Source: Corythucha ciliata (taxonomy: Eukaryota; Arthropoda; Insecta; Hemiptera; Tingidae). Taken from it: DNA of 64,000 bases. Shown one piece after another: positions 10,971-22,480 of this stretch. The stretch spans positions 8,246,001 to 8,310,000 of the forward strand of contig CM075943.1 in NCBI GenBank assembly GCA_038030265.1, given 5' to 3'. A program made the position numbers and the translations under genes. Numbering within the stretch: position 1 is the stretch's first letter; each line of letters begins with the position of its first letter. The notes under the pieces were generated by a model, which worked only from the letters and a program-made list of their open reading frames with translations, did not search any database and had not been told where the DNA came from.

Positions 10971-12430
10971 TAGAAGCGTCGACGAGTTTCCAGACCACTG
11001 CTACCATTTTCGTGTCACTGCGTATGTAAAATTTCCGGTCGCTAAGTCAGTGTCTAGGTCACTTTCTTACTTTCCAGCAGATAAGTTCAGTGTTTTTGAT
11101 TGATACAGGGCAGTTTTCGCGGTGGAATTATTGACATTTTCATTTGAATTTATTGACGTTGTAAATGAAGGAACACAAAATGCTGTCTGACTTGTGCTTG
11201 AGCACCCTAAAGGTGTAACTTACGGTTCCAGCAAACTAGGGCGAGACACTAAAACTTGTCAAATTAGGCTCGAAATCTTGAGGTTGTTCGGTCAAAAACG
11301 CCTAATTTCACTACAGTAAGCTGACTAATCAAATAAGTGCACAACGATTGGTCCTGCAAATATCAAAATTTGCCCCCAGAAACCCGCATAGGCGTGGAAT
11401 TTTCGCCCCCTAATTCGCCTTGCATTCAGGTCAGCCGTATCCACCTATGCATGCCGCCCCCCCCCCATAAGCGGTAACCAGGGGCGGACCGCCCCTAATA
11501 TCGGTTCACCACTGAGCTCACCTCCCTTTGGATCCCGAGCCTGGCCAGAACACAATAAACGCATTGGATGGGGGGGGGGCGCCAACTTTAGCTCGCTGGG
11601 AGTCCCGAGATAGGACCAGATTTTTTTTTTTAATCAAAAAATAGTTTATTCCTTATTTGAATACAGGCACTTCACAACAGCTAAATTTTGCACCACCGGT
11701 TGATATAACTGATGTGGTATTGTGTGCAATCAGGTACACATTTTCTTTAAAAAGTCCAAATATATGAAACAAGATTTCTTCACAATAAAATCTACCCAAG
11801 AGGTAATGAAATGAGTGGATCATACACTTGATAAGAATAGATATCTATGAAAAAATAAATACACAATATATAGAAAGTAAAATACATTAACAAAACATTT
11901 GTCTAGTTAGAAATTTCAGGAAAGGTTGTGTTCTCGTTGGAGAAAGGCCCGCCGAAAATTGAGCCCACGCGTAGGTCACCTAAGCTCAAAAAACAGTTAA
12001 AAGCCTATCCATTTTCAACTTGGATGACCCACGCGTGGGCTCAATTTGCGGCGGGCTAAAAGGTTGACAACAAAAGCGATAAAAATGAGGGTAAAATCAT
12101 GAAAAAATCTTGTTAATTTTTTAAAAACTAAAAAATTTGTTCCGGCAGCCGCCTGTCTGGGAAAATGCATTTCATTTATGCGACTCTTCACTCAAACCCC
12201 CTCATTTGTTTGATTGAGATCAGCAAAATTTTAAAATAAATCTAGGCCGCGGTACAAAATGGCAAAAATCTTCCCCGACACACACACACACACACCCACA
12301 AAGATGTGGTGTACATTGTTCTGTCTTTCACTTTTGGCCCTGATAGTGCCACAAACAAGGCATCTTACATTGTTTAGTGCATTTCATTTTTAAAAATACA
12401 CTGTTGGTCTTGCCCTGTTAGTGGCACATT
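10971..12430. other. intergenic sequence, no gene seen
   Basis: Anonymous A/T-rich sequence. It contains a hAT-like CAGGGGCGGACC phrase near 11481, a C-rich and a G-rich tract (about 11458 and 11569), a short CA microsatellite near 12283 and a palindromic TAGTGCATTTCATTTTT motif near 12374 shared with other sites. No protein family or RNA gene was recognised. Confidence 0.5.
12374..12410 (+). repeat. TAGTGCATTTCA hairpin, copy 1
   Basis: Short palindrome-like sequence (TAGTGCATTTCATTTTTAAA, then an A/C-rich arm and TTGGTCT). Relatives lie at 46531, 53608 and, inverted, at 55879. Confidence 0.5.
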
Positions 12431-12435
12431 TCAAT

Positions 12436-12454
12436 TTTATTGTCATAATTTATT
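12436..12454 (-). terminator. poly(A) signals of the ZIP gene
   Basis: Two AATAAA motifs on the minus strand (plus-strand TTTATT at 12436-12441 and 12449-12454), about 150-165 bp past the ZIP stop codon. Confidence 0.4.
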
Positions 12455-12600
12455 TCAGATTTCTTTCAAGGCCTTCAGTTCAATTACACTTTGTAGACTA
12501 ATGGAAGGGGGGGGGGGCTTGGGTGAATGGTTGCATAAATAAAAAATGCATTTTACCGACAGGCCGGTGCTGGGGAAAAATTATTTGGTAATTCGTTTCG

Positions 12601-13742
12601 CTAGTACATCAAACACACAGCGGATATGACCCCAAAACCGAGGGACATTGATCCAAACTGTATCAACCCTCCCCAGTGACTAGATCGTAGCCTGTCCTTT
12701 TCCCGAGGAATAATCTCACTGACTACGACGTAGAGCAGAGTACCCCCAGCCAAGCCCTGTGGACAAAATTTAGGCCTGGTTGGTTAATTTTTTTTGTATT
12801 CTGTGAGTGGACCTCTTCACTCACAAACCGGTCCCCTCGGACTGGTACTAACCTGAAGAACGGAGATTAGAGTATTTACAAAGGGGTAATTGAAAGACTG
12901 AGGTTGCAGAATGGCCCCCAGGCCGACACCGGCGGCCGAGCCAAAGACAAATACCGAAAGTGGTGGAAGGACACGGTGAAATGGACGACCGTCCGAGGCG
13001 AGCTCGGCTCCAAGGCAGAAGGCGACCAGGAGCTTGTGACAACAGACGGCTAGGAGAAGTAAAAGGACTTTGGACTTTTGGTCCGCTAGACCGATGACGA
13101 GACCTTCCAGTAACGAGTGGATGGAGAAGGCGAAGAGGAGGCTTACATTTGAACACGTCGGTGACATGTTCAACGGGATGTGCGCCGAGTATGTCTGAGG
13201 GAGGTAAATAATCGACTTAATAGTCTTATTAATGGGATATTGAATTTAATTCAAACCTCGGAAGACGCTCTACTGCTAATGGAACCCTCATCGTCAACAC
13301 CCTGTTCGGTTATAGCCCCATAGTTGCGAACTCTCCTCGAGCTATAATATTCTGTGAAACTATGTTTTAAAATCTTAAAACGGACCACAAATAATTAAAA
13401 CGAACGCCACGAACCTGAAATGATGGCCGTCGGTGGTCGTCGGGATTGAATACACTGGATGACCACATCGATGAAATACACAAAGAAGAAGCCGCAGCAG
13501 AAGACAAACTCTGACCAGAATGGAAGTCCTTCGCGAACATCAGGAAGAATGTGTACGATGGCCGTCGCAAAAAGGACACCGCCGCCGAAGGAAAGGGCAG
13601 ACGACAGGACAAAACGACGAGTTGGCGTTGACGATGCGTCTCCGAAGTTGAGCCACGAAGGAAGAAGACCGAATACGAGGCTTCCAATTGACACGACTGA
13701 CATCGCTACGAGTTTTAAATCAAATACTGATAGCTCGACCAT
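12601..13742 (-). CDS. ZIP (SLC39) zinc/metal transporter
   Basis: Four exons on the minus strand, 13742-13415, 13351-13257, 13194-12853 and 12756-12601, sum to 921 nt (306 aa plus stop) with every phase closing. ZIP proteins of the ZIP1/2/3 type move Zn2+ or Fe2+ into the cytosol across the plasma or organelle membrane. Exon 1 holds three hydrophobic segments, including a glycine-rich turn (SFGGGVLFATAIVHILPD) typical of the family's second helix. Exon 2 is a short hydrophilic loop, with no histidine-rich cluster seen. Exon 3 has the signature fourth helix HSLLEGLVIGL and the following HKLLVAFCLG. Exon 4 has GLAGGTLLYVVVSEIIPRE and the last helix. The start ATG at 13742 is the first in frame; an upstream TTG-started reading is unlikely. 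Introns are 63, 62 and 96 bp, unlike the kilobase introns of nompC. Confidence 0.9.
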
Positions 13743-13859
13743 TATAACCGGTAGTATAAAACTTAACAAATTAAATAAAATTAACAAGAAAGAACTAAAA
13801 ATTAAACAGTCACGTCCTCACAGTAACGTTATAACAAGACTCTCGTAAACATAAACTTC

Positions 13860-14400
13860 TTTGAAGCACGAAAACTCTTGACGTGAAAAACTCGCCAACC
13901 ACTTGTTGATTGGCAATGCGCTCTGGTGGCGACACAACCGAAGTATGAATAGCGGTAGACTCTCCACATGCGCAGTTTTTTGTTCCTTTTTATGAGTTTT
14001 TTTTTTTATGTTTCCAAATGTTCATTTCTTTGAAATATTAGGAAGTTGATATCAAATTCATAAACGAGGAATAATTGAAATAAAATGAAAGAACTCGCGT
14101 GGTGAGAATGTGAAAAAGATGGCGATTTCCATTTTCCCAGAACTTGGCAACGAGGGAGATTTTTCCTCCCGTGATTAACTGCTTGATAGGAAGGGGGGGG
14201 GGGGAATCCTCCCAATCCCATGCCGAACTTTGTGCAAATGAAAAACGCAATAAGTTTTCAAATATCGTCTCGAATTTCCGGTTAAAAGGGGTTGTTCGGC
14301 CCCAAAAACAGCTTAACCAAAAATGTAATTTTCCAACAAAGTAATTTACTCCGATAAAGTAAATATTTAGAAAATAATTTTTTCCCAAGAAACTCGAAAA
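13860..14400. other. intergenic sequence upstream of the ZIP gene
   Basis: Nothing recognised apart from a poly-T run and a G11 tract near 14193. It is the likely promoter side of the ZIP gene, but no clear TATA box was found. Confidence 0.4.
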
Positions 14401-14412
14401 AGGCAAGAAAAC

Positions 14413-14549
14413 TAATAGCGTTTTCCATTCACTGCATTACACTCGTGTGGTGTAAGTTTTTCCGCCCGTCCTCTCAGAATTGAAACATATGTTTATGGAG
14501 AGGACGTGGCATTACACTTGTGTAGTGTGTCAAATGGAAATCGCTATGA
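14413..14549. repeat. inverted-repeat miniature element
   Basis: Ends TAATAGCGTTTTCCATT and the reverse complement of TCATAGCGATTTCCATT. Inner arms around ACACTCGTGTGGTGT and ACACTTGTGTAGTGT, and a central GAAACATATGTTT. 137 bp, no coding. The central motif is shared with 2484-2628. Confidence 0.6.
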
Positions 14550-14932
14550 GTAACCTGGGGCCCTATTCTTGAAATTGTGAAAATTTTACAATATTGCTTT
14601 GAAGGCAATGTTGCTTTGAGAGAAGTGAAAGCATTGTTTCCTGGGCTGCAGAGTGTTTCAGTGTTTCAAGAATACCATTTTTTAGCAATACTGGAATCGA
14701 TGCAATAAAATAACCGCGGGGATTCCTTTCTGTTGTGACTTTTTTTTTTTTTTAATCTCTAAAGCTAGAGCTATATGTTTAGAAATTCTTTGTTAAAATG
14801 AGAGTTTTCGACTACAGCAGCAGAGCTCATTAAGCGCCCACATGGGGCAAGAATATCTCGTTGTTGACGTTGAATTAGCCCCTTTCGACGCTTAAAAAAA
14901 AACAAAAAAAACACCTATCGCTCGTGCCAGGG

Positions 14933-15971
14933 GGGACAGGCATAGTGCACCCAGCGGTTCAAAAGGCGAGGCAAAACTGAACGGAGCCCGGTCGAGTCTT
15001 GCACAGTGCACCCAGGCCGGCCGTTTCTGTAAAATGGACCTATTTGCACAGTGCACCCGCGCGACACGACGGGAATGACGGGACGCTAACAAGAGGAGAG
15101 GAGAACTTCAGGCATCTTTCCCCACATTTTCCTCACCGTCCATGCGGTCCTCTTGTCGGTCCACCCACCACCCACCACCCACTAGTCGTATTTCGTATGA
15201 AGTTTCGGACGTTTTCTGCGAGTGGATTCTGGACCGACCAGATGCCCCCCGAACGTTCGAATTCGCCAGCTACCTACATGACAATTATGTAGCTGATGGC
15301 TCCAAGTACTATCCCCCGACATTATGGGCCCGTCAATCAGCCGTCTTGACCCGCACTACGAACGCGTGCGAATCGTTCCAGGCTAGGTTTAATAAGGACG
15401 TTGGGACTCCACACCCAAACATATACAAATTTGTGAACGAGCTCCTTGAGGTCCAAGCCGAGGTGTACACCAAACTTTCTTCTATAGAACAAGGACACAC
15501 AAGGCAGCCCAAGCGAGCTCGACGTAGGGGACAAGCGTGGGTTACAAAAACAATTGCCAAGAAGACATCACAAGAAATCATTCCTTATGAGTTCCTCAGA
15601 AAAATTTCCTTGAAACTTCGCCCACATTTTGACCCGACTTTGTGAATCCCGACTCCTACTTTTTGCTTATTTTTGTTTATTTCTGCTACATTTTGACTAC
15701 ATTTTGAATAAGTTTGACAAGTCCCCTGATCGGAGACCAAACATTTTTAACCACACCTGCACGCATAGTGGACGATCGCAGACAGTCCTAAGTCTGTAAA
15801 AGTGGGAAGGAAAATTTGTAAACGGATGCACTATGCAAGAACCCCGTCGGTGGGTTCCCTACTTTCGGGGTGCACAGTGAAATCGGGTGCACTGTGCGCT
15901 TGTCCGATTCCTCGGGCCCGGGTGCACTGTGCTATGCTTTTTTGAGGCCGGGTGCACTATGCAAGAACCCC
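14933..15971 (+). mobile_element. Mutator-like (MULE) mini-element
   Basis: 1,039 bp element. The left end GGGGGACAGGCATAGTGCACC and right end (reverse complement GGGGTTCTTGCATAGTGCAC) are imperfect terminal inverted repeats. Subterminal TGCACAGTGCACCC (left) and GGGTGCACTGTGC (right) repeats face each other. It is flanked by an 8 bp direct repeat CGTGCCAG at 14925-14932 and 15972-15979, in the range usual for Mutator-type elements. Inside is a transposase remnant (15142-15645). It is probably a deletion derivative of a longer element. Confidence 0.75.
15142..15645 (+). pseudogene. MULE transposase C-terminal fragment
   Basis: The open frame ends with a stop at 15645. From about codon 40 it reads FASYLHDNYVADG, PPTLWARQ, LTRTTNACESFQARFNK and PHPNIYKFVNELLEVQAE. 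That order is familiar from the C-terminal part of animal MULE transposases next to FLYWCH-type proteins. The catalytic DDE part that should precede it is missing, so the fragment cannot be an active transposase. The tail is basic (RQPKRARRRGQ). The start is arbitrary: the first 30 codons look non-homologous. Assignment is from remembered family pattern. Confidence 0.65.
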
Positions 15972-17002
15972 CGTGCCAGCGTATTATTTCTCGGGGGTGA
16001 GACGTCTCCCGCGTCGGCGCTAAATGTGAAAGACCCCATAGAGTTCTATGTATTTTTACTGCAACAGTCCGACGCCGCACCTGGGCGACTTTTTTTTCCT
16101 AATGTGCAAAGGACCTTAGAGGCTAGTCCCGGGATTCTGGTCGAAGAACTCTGATGGACCCTAATTACATCCACTTTTATGCACAACAAGGACACTTTTA
16201 AACTTAGACTTCATTGCCTAACCCATCTGAGCAATGCTGGTGAGCGTAATGGGGAACTTGCACATTTTTCAATCACTAGTGTTTCTTGAAGAGGGTTCGT
16301 CAACAAGACAATTGCCTACATTAAACATTGAAATCAATCAAGGGTTTTTTTTAGACGAATTTTTAAAAATTTTGCGTGGGGTTTGATTACGTCGAAGGGC
16401 AGTTAATAAAATGGATGGTGTTGGGAAGAGGGAGGAAGACGCGTTTTCTGGGGTTTAATTTTTCTTGTTATTTGTAAACAAAACATTTTAGAGTTTCCTC
16501 AAATGCTTCAAAACTGCTCATTGACGTCATTTTTCCCTCGCACCATCCATCCCCTCCTGAAAAACTTTGAAATTTATTTTAAAATCACTAGACGCACCAA
16601 TCGGGCTGCAACTACCGTTAATGTCCTTGTCCGCATGGGCCAATTCACCGGTATACTTTTCCTCCAAATCGGGCATTTTTGCAAGTTCCCCATTGTGGCG
16701 TGGAGCCCTTCCTTCCTTGCCACTGTGAAAAATAAATTCATTCTTGTAAAAAACAAACTGGAAACTCTCGGGTTTCCCATGACAACAGAGAAGGCAATAA
16801 TTTTGTGATCGAATCGAAAAAAATGGGAACACCGGCTGGGGGTATTTAAAAAAAATACAAAAAAGCAATATTACCTTTAAAAAATGGCGCCCAAAGCAAT
16901 ACTGCTAATTTCAAGAATTCGACTAGGCAATGTTGCTTCCTCAAAAAAGCAATATTGCAATCGAAACTAGAGTTGCCAAGGCGTTCAAGAATAGGCCCCC
17001 CT

Positions 17003-17212
17003 GAGATTTAATCATATTTCGATATTTTCGAACTCAGGGGGGCAGCTGGAGATTGAATCAGATATGGTATTTTAGAAACCCAGGGGGAGGGGGAGCTGAG
17101 GTTTTTATCAGATATGGATATTTTCGAACTTGTGGCGGGGGGGGGGGGTGCTGAGATTGAATCAGATATGGATATTTTCGAGCTCAGGGGGGCTGAGATA
17201 TTCAGATATGAA
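17003..17212. repeat. tandem repeat, about 4 units of 50-60 bp
   Basis: Units contain CTGAGATTGAATCAGATATG followed by GATATTTTCGAACTCAGGGG. Spacing varies because the G tracts differ in length. Confidence 0.8.
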
Positions 17213-17213
17213 T

Positions 17214-17285
17214 ATACAGGGTGTAACGGGAAAATGGGGCATAATTGAAATGGGTGATTCTACATCACATGTGGGTCAAAAATAA
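17214..17285 (+). repeat. dispersed repeat, copy 1 (with 34280)
   Basis: GCATAATTGAAATGGGTGAT and the following 26 bp are identical to 34280-34325. Here it is preceded by ACAGGGTGTAACGGG, which is missing at 34 kb. An (AAT)n microsatellite and then a long poly-T follow. Confidence 0.75.
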
Positions 17286-17349
17286 TAATAATAATAATAA
17301 TAATAATTGCCTTTATTTCCAATATTTCACAATAAATCTCCTTATTAGT

Positions 17350-17394
<45 letters not shown>
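17281..17394. repeat. (AAT)n microsatellite and 46 bp poly-T
   Basis: Nine AAT units are followed 40 bp later by an uninterrupted T tract of about 46 bp. Confidence 0.95.
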
Positions 17395-17397
<3 letters not shown>

Positions 17398-17636
17398 CCT
17401 ACCTCATGGCCATTGGCCGTCCGAGGGAGTGTGAAAGTATAGCTCAATAGTGTTTAGTAAGTCTAACAATGTAAACTAGAGCGCGACTAGATAATTTAAA
17501 CTAATGTAATAAATAAATAAATAATAAATAAATAAATATAGAAAATTAGTTGAATTCTAAATAGGTGCGTATATTGGAGTAATAAATAATTGAAATAAAT
17601 ATACAAATAATGAAAGGACAAAACAGAACAATTTAT

Positions 17637-17990
17637 GAGCCCAGGTATCATGGAAACGTTCGGGGAATGTTCGATTTGTGTTATCTATGTTTCATGTTCC
17701 ACTGCGAACTTAAAACGAACAATACTGGATAACATTTGTTACGAAGAGAACGTTTGGGGTATGTTCGGACATAACTTTGTAGTAACAAATGGTTATGTGA
17801 GTTAGACTCTAACACAAATATAACACTTCAAGAACGTTGAGACAAAAAAATCCTCATCAATGATCGAATCTTATTCATTTTTATGTATGTCCAGTGATCG
17901 GCAAATAGATATGCCTTATTAGCAATTTGAAAATTTAATAACATTATTGGAACATTCGGGGGATGTTATGGGGGAACAAATGTAATTAGT
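17637..17990 (+). repeat. subterminal GAACGTTC repeat block, possible element left end
   Basis: Begins CCCAGGTATCATGGAAACG and contains many variants of GAACGTTTGGGG, AACATTCGGGGG and GTTATG. A matching inverted end (reverse complement CCCAGGTAACATGAAAACG) lies at about 24505-24532. The two could bracket one 6.9 kb element; no target-site duplication was recognised. Confidence 0.4.
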
Positions 17991-19145
17991 TTACAGAAGC
18001 AGCCATAAAAGAACCAGAATTTTTATGAATTATTTTTGTTTACTGAGAAAGTGAGAATATCATCACGATTGGGAGGTAGATTGCGTGAAAGGAGTGGGTC
18101 AATCGTATCGAAGCGGAAATCTATAAATTTCTTGTCGCTTCTTGAGCCTTTAGCGAATTTCTTGAAATATTTTGAACTTGTGTATCGTTAGGTCCGGAAA
18201 ACCGGAGGAAAGGGAGACGAAAATAATAGAATAAGCGATAAGGCCCTATGAGATGGATGGTGTAATATTTGCCCAAGAGGCAGGGAACTTAGGGAAGAGG
18301 GAAAGAAGTATAGGGAAGGCTCAACTTGACATATTCGGATTGTATATTGCGACTATGTGCTTATTATATTTTGTTACTCCGTGTTTCAACCCAACTCACG
18401 CCAGATTTTGGTTCCCTTGGTGTATTGACTGTTCTGGAATAACTAATTACATATTACGAAATGAAAATGACGATATTGGGCGATGAGGGTGAGGACTGAG
18501 CATTAAAATAAATAATTTCACAAAGGCAGTCGTTTGTTATTTTACGTTGTTAGATAATATGGAACTCTTGATTCTGGAAGCCGCCCTAAAAATGGAAAAA
18601 GGAGCACTAAATTGAAGTGAGAAATGAGAATTGCTCACGCTGGCCTTTTCAGACTTCAGAGTAGACGACCGAATTGGTGGATGCTAGATGCGCGGTCCGA
18701 GTGAGACAGTGAGTGACCCTCTCTTTCAGTACGCTGGTGCTGAGTCGTGCATTTTGCATTTTCGTAGAGAGTGGGTAATTTTCGCCTTGTGCCTCGTGGT
18801 AAGGTTTCGCTCCCTCTTCCTTGGCTCTTTTTAATTTATTTTGAGTTCCATTGTGTGGTATCGTTTTCGTTTGTCGTGATCGCGAAGGGCTGTATGTTAT
18901 TATTATTACATTATCCATCTTCATAGTCCATAGTATCTGGTTACGACGACCTCTTCGGTTGATTTCTTCTCTTGCTCGTGAGTTTCTATTTTATGTATTT
19001 TCTTGAATTCCTAATTTTAATGCCCGTATTTATGAACGTTCATTGATTTTTTTTTAGGCAAGGAACCGTTGAGAACAGTTTCATCACAATAAAAAATATC
19101 TAAAATGAAGATCCTCAGGACTTCTCAGAAGTAATACATTTTGTG
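17991..19145. other. stretch without recognised gene
   Basis: A 77-codon open frame at 18253-18486 on the plus strand, and one of 91 codons at 18649-18924 on the minus strand, show no family I know. Otherwise anonymous sequence. Confidence 0.4.
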
Positions 19146-20304
19146 ACAACATATTTATTTTTTTATTTTTATTTTTTTTATATTTATTTATTTTTTTTAA
19201 TTACTAGACCAACCTTAAAAGGTTTCACAAGTACAACGAACAACAATTTGTACTAAATAACTATATCACAGGATTAAATAACTATATCACAGTAATTATC
19301 ACATGAGTTGGTCTTGGAGTAGACGGGGTCGTAATCTTTTAGCTATCCGTTTGCCCAACGAATAATAGACCGCTCGTTCCACGGCCGGCAGGTTTGCGTG
19401 AAATTTTTTGAACTTCGCGACGATGTGTTCTCTGATCGAGGGTAGGTTTAATTCCCTGTGGAGCTGGGAGTTTCTTACGAACCAGGGTGCATCTGCCGCC
19501 GCCCTTAGTATTTTATTTTGGATGACCTGTAGCTTGAACAATTTTGACTTTGCAGCAGCTCCCCACACTTCGCTCCCATATAGCATCAATGGTCGGATTA
19601 TAGATTTGTACACGAGTATACAGAATTCTGGTTTCAATCTGCTTTTTCTGTTTAGTATGGAGTACAGTTGCCGCTGCCTTGCATAGCCTTCTCCCACTTT
19701 TTTGCTAATGTGTTTTTCCCACGTTAGCCTTCTGTCAAGATGGAGGCCCAGGTATCGCACCGAAGCTTTATTGTCGTTCCATTTGAGGTTGGTGTTGCCC
19801 ACTCGGAGTTCTGGAGGATTATTTGGAAAGCGAAGAGTGAAAATTTTCGCTACACATTTCTTGTGGTTGAGGGTGATCTTCCACTTTCTCATGTACTGCT
19901 GGATTTCCTGCAAAGCATGTTGAACTGCGTCTCGTGCCTCGATTATATTTTCATTGATCGCGTATATATGGCGGTGTCGTCCGCGAATGTAGCAATTTGG
20001 ACGTTCCGCGGAGCAGGAAGATCGCTCGTGTATATATTGAACTGCAGTGGCGTGCCCATGGGGGGGGGGGTTTGGGGGTCAGAACCCCCCCCCCAGAGTA
20101 CTTCAGCCCACCAAAATAAATAGAAATAAAAAAGAAATAGAAATACAAAATAAATAAATAAAATGAAATGAATAAGTAAAAAAGTAAAAAAACAAACAAA
20201 CAAAAGAAACAACAAAAACGTGATTTGTATGACCCTAAAAGTTCTTTTTTTAGCAATTTAGTACCCTAAGTAACTATCCACGGCATAATATGGTATTTAT
20301 TCCA

Positions 20305-20350
20305 CTGTCTTGGCGTGGATTCAGGATTTGTTCAAGAGAGAGGGGCTTGA
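20305..20350 (+). repeat. internal hAT-like terminus at the start of array B
   Basis: TTGGCGTGGATTCAGGATTT followed by GTTCAAGAGAGAGGGGCTTG. It matches 21104-21150 (ACGGATCTAGGATTTGCTCA, then GAGGGGCTTGG). Each is directly followed by array B units. Confidence 0.5.
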
Positions 20351-20379
20351 GAAATTCTACTAAAGATGACTTGGCAGCC

Positions 20380-22480
20380 ATTTGCTGCCTAAAATTAGCT
20401 AAATTAGCTATTCCCACCATACAGAATCCTAGACTGACTATACTCGCGCCCCAAAATGGCAAAACTAAGTATTTGAGCCATAAAAATAGCCAAACTGACT
20501 TCACGCGCCCTGAAAATAGCTAAAACTGATTCCGCCTTGAAAAAAGCTAAACTGATTATACATAAGTGCGCTAAAAATATCCAAGCTGGTGATTCCCGCT
20601 CTAAAATTGTCCAAGCTGACTTTTTTTAAGAGTCATAAAACTGGATCAACTGGCAATTTGTGCACTGATAATGCCTGAACAGATGATTCCTGCTCTAAAA
20701 ATGGCTAAACAACCACCCGCGCGCCAAAATTGGCCAAACTGACGGTTTTCGCGCCTTGACTTTACGTACTATTCACGCCCTATATAAATGGCCAAACTGA
20801 CTCTACGCGCCCTAAAAATGGCCAGACTGGGCAATCAAGCCACAAAATCGGCAACACCATTCCATGTGCCCCAGACAAGGGCACATAGAGTCAGTTTAAC
20901 AATAAACTGACGATTCGCGCCTTAAAAAGGCCTAAACAGATTATTCCTGACCTGAGAATGGCAAAAACGACAATTCCCGCGTCAAAAATAGCCAAACTGA
21001 GCCTTCACAATGTCTAAATTTAACATTCGTGCCCTAAAAAAAAAATAATAATAAAAAAAATAAAACTGACTATTCACTTCCTAAAAATGGCATACTCGTA
21101 CTCAGATACGGATCTAGGATTTGCTCAAGCGAGGGGCTTGGGCTTGGGAGATTGTGTGCTTCGCTAGACTGACTAAAAATGGCTTGACAGGGCAGTAATT
21201 CACTACCTAACAACTGCTAAACTGACTATAATCGCGCCTGCAAATGGCAAAACTGACGATTCTTGCATTTAAAATGTATATTTGCGCCCTAAAAATTGGC
21301 ATTTACCACTCTATAAAACCGCCAAAATGACTTCACACGCCCCAAAAATAGCCAAATTGGCGATTCTCGCTCTAAAATGGTCAATATGACTCTAGGCGGC
21401 CTGGAAATGCCTTAACAGATTATATTCCTGTCCTGAAAGCTGCAAAATAGACCATTAGCGCGCCAAGAATGGTCAAAATAACGATTCGTGCGTAATTGGC
21501 TAGAAGTGACTAATTGAACCCGCCTATATGCTGTTATGTTTGGGCAAAGTATAACTGACGATTCGCGCCCTGAAAATGGCAAAATCAACCAGTCGCACGC
21601 CAAAAACGCCCTAACTGACCATTATCGCATTGGTTTGACGCCCTATATAAATGTCATGCTTCAAGACTACACGCCCTAAAATTGGCCAAACTGACTATGC
21701 AAGCCATGAAATCGGCAAAACTGACTCTATGCGCCCTAAAAATAGCTTAACTGACGATTCGCGCCTTGAAAATGCCTAAACCCAGACGATTCCTGTCCTT
21801 AAATTGGCCAAACTGACCATTAGCTCTTTGAAAAATAGAAATTTCTCGCTCTAAAAACAGCAAAACTGACCATTTCGACTAGTAAAACTGATGATTCGAG
21901 CACTTAAAATATCGCACTGACTCTTCATGCCTTAGAAATGACCATTCTGACATTTTGCGCCGTAAAAATGACCAAACTGGCTATTCACGTCCTAAAATTA
22001 GTAATACCAACTCTACATATAGCGGCCCGCGAGATTCGTGCTTTGAAAGGTCCGAAAAGGATGATTCATGTCCTGAAAATGCAAAATCGACCATTATCCA
22101 GCATAAAAAATGGCCAAACTGAACCTCATGCCCTGAAAATGTCTAAACTGACGATTCGTTCCCTAAAAATAGCAAAACTGAATATTTAAGTCTTAAAAAT
22201 GGCATACTCGTACCAGAAATTCACGGTCCAAAGATTAGCTAATCAGATCTTTTGCGCCCTACAGAGGCTACTGCGCGTCTTCAAAGTGGCTATCGGCACC
22301 TTAAAAAAAAACTGATCTTCCGCGGCTTGAAAACGGTGAAACTGCGGACAATTCGTGCCTTAGAAATACCGGAACCGATCATTCGCGCCTTGTATAGATG
22401 GCTTAAATGACGATTTGTGCCATGCTGCACCGAAAAAATTGCCAAACTGGCTATTCGCGCCCTTAAAAGGACCGTGCCCT
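20380..22480 (+). repeat. minisatellite array (family B, copy 2)
   Basis: About fifty imperfect units of 35-45 bp around CCTAAAAATGGCCAAACTGA and a CG-rich phrase such as CGATTCGCGCC. It is the longest B array in the window and lies wholly inside the TIR element 20045-22530. Phrases such as CTATACTCGCGCCCC recur in order. Its open frames are not genes. Confidence 0.85.

Larger units (their letters stand above)
14557..17001. mobile_element. TIR element with GGGGCCCTATTCTTGAA ends (host of the MULE insertion)
   Basis: The left end GGGGCCCTATTCTTGAA and right end (reverse complement GGGGGCCTATTCTTGAA) are 17 bp inverted repeats. Both flanks also contain repeated GCAATATTGC-type motifs in opposite orientation. 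A small element with the same GGGGGCCTATTCT start lies at 52887-52983. The 1.04 kb Mutator-like element at 14933-15971 is nested inside. The remainder, including open frames at 16503-16868, is unrecognised. No target-site duplication established. Confidence 0.5.

Noticed and set aside
13367..13848. Overlapping frames on both strands across the first ZIP exon
   Set aside because: Shadows of the ZIP coding exon; only the minus frame has the transporter motifs.
16503..16868. Open frames on both strands of about 100 codons
   Set aside because: No recognisable domain, inside a TIR element, and neither has supporting splice sites.
18253..18486. 77-codon plus-strand frame starting with ATG
   Set aside because: One hydrophobic stretch but no family, and located between transposon remnants. 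Cannot be supported as a gene.
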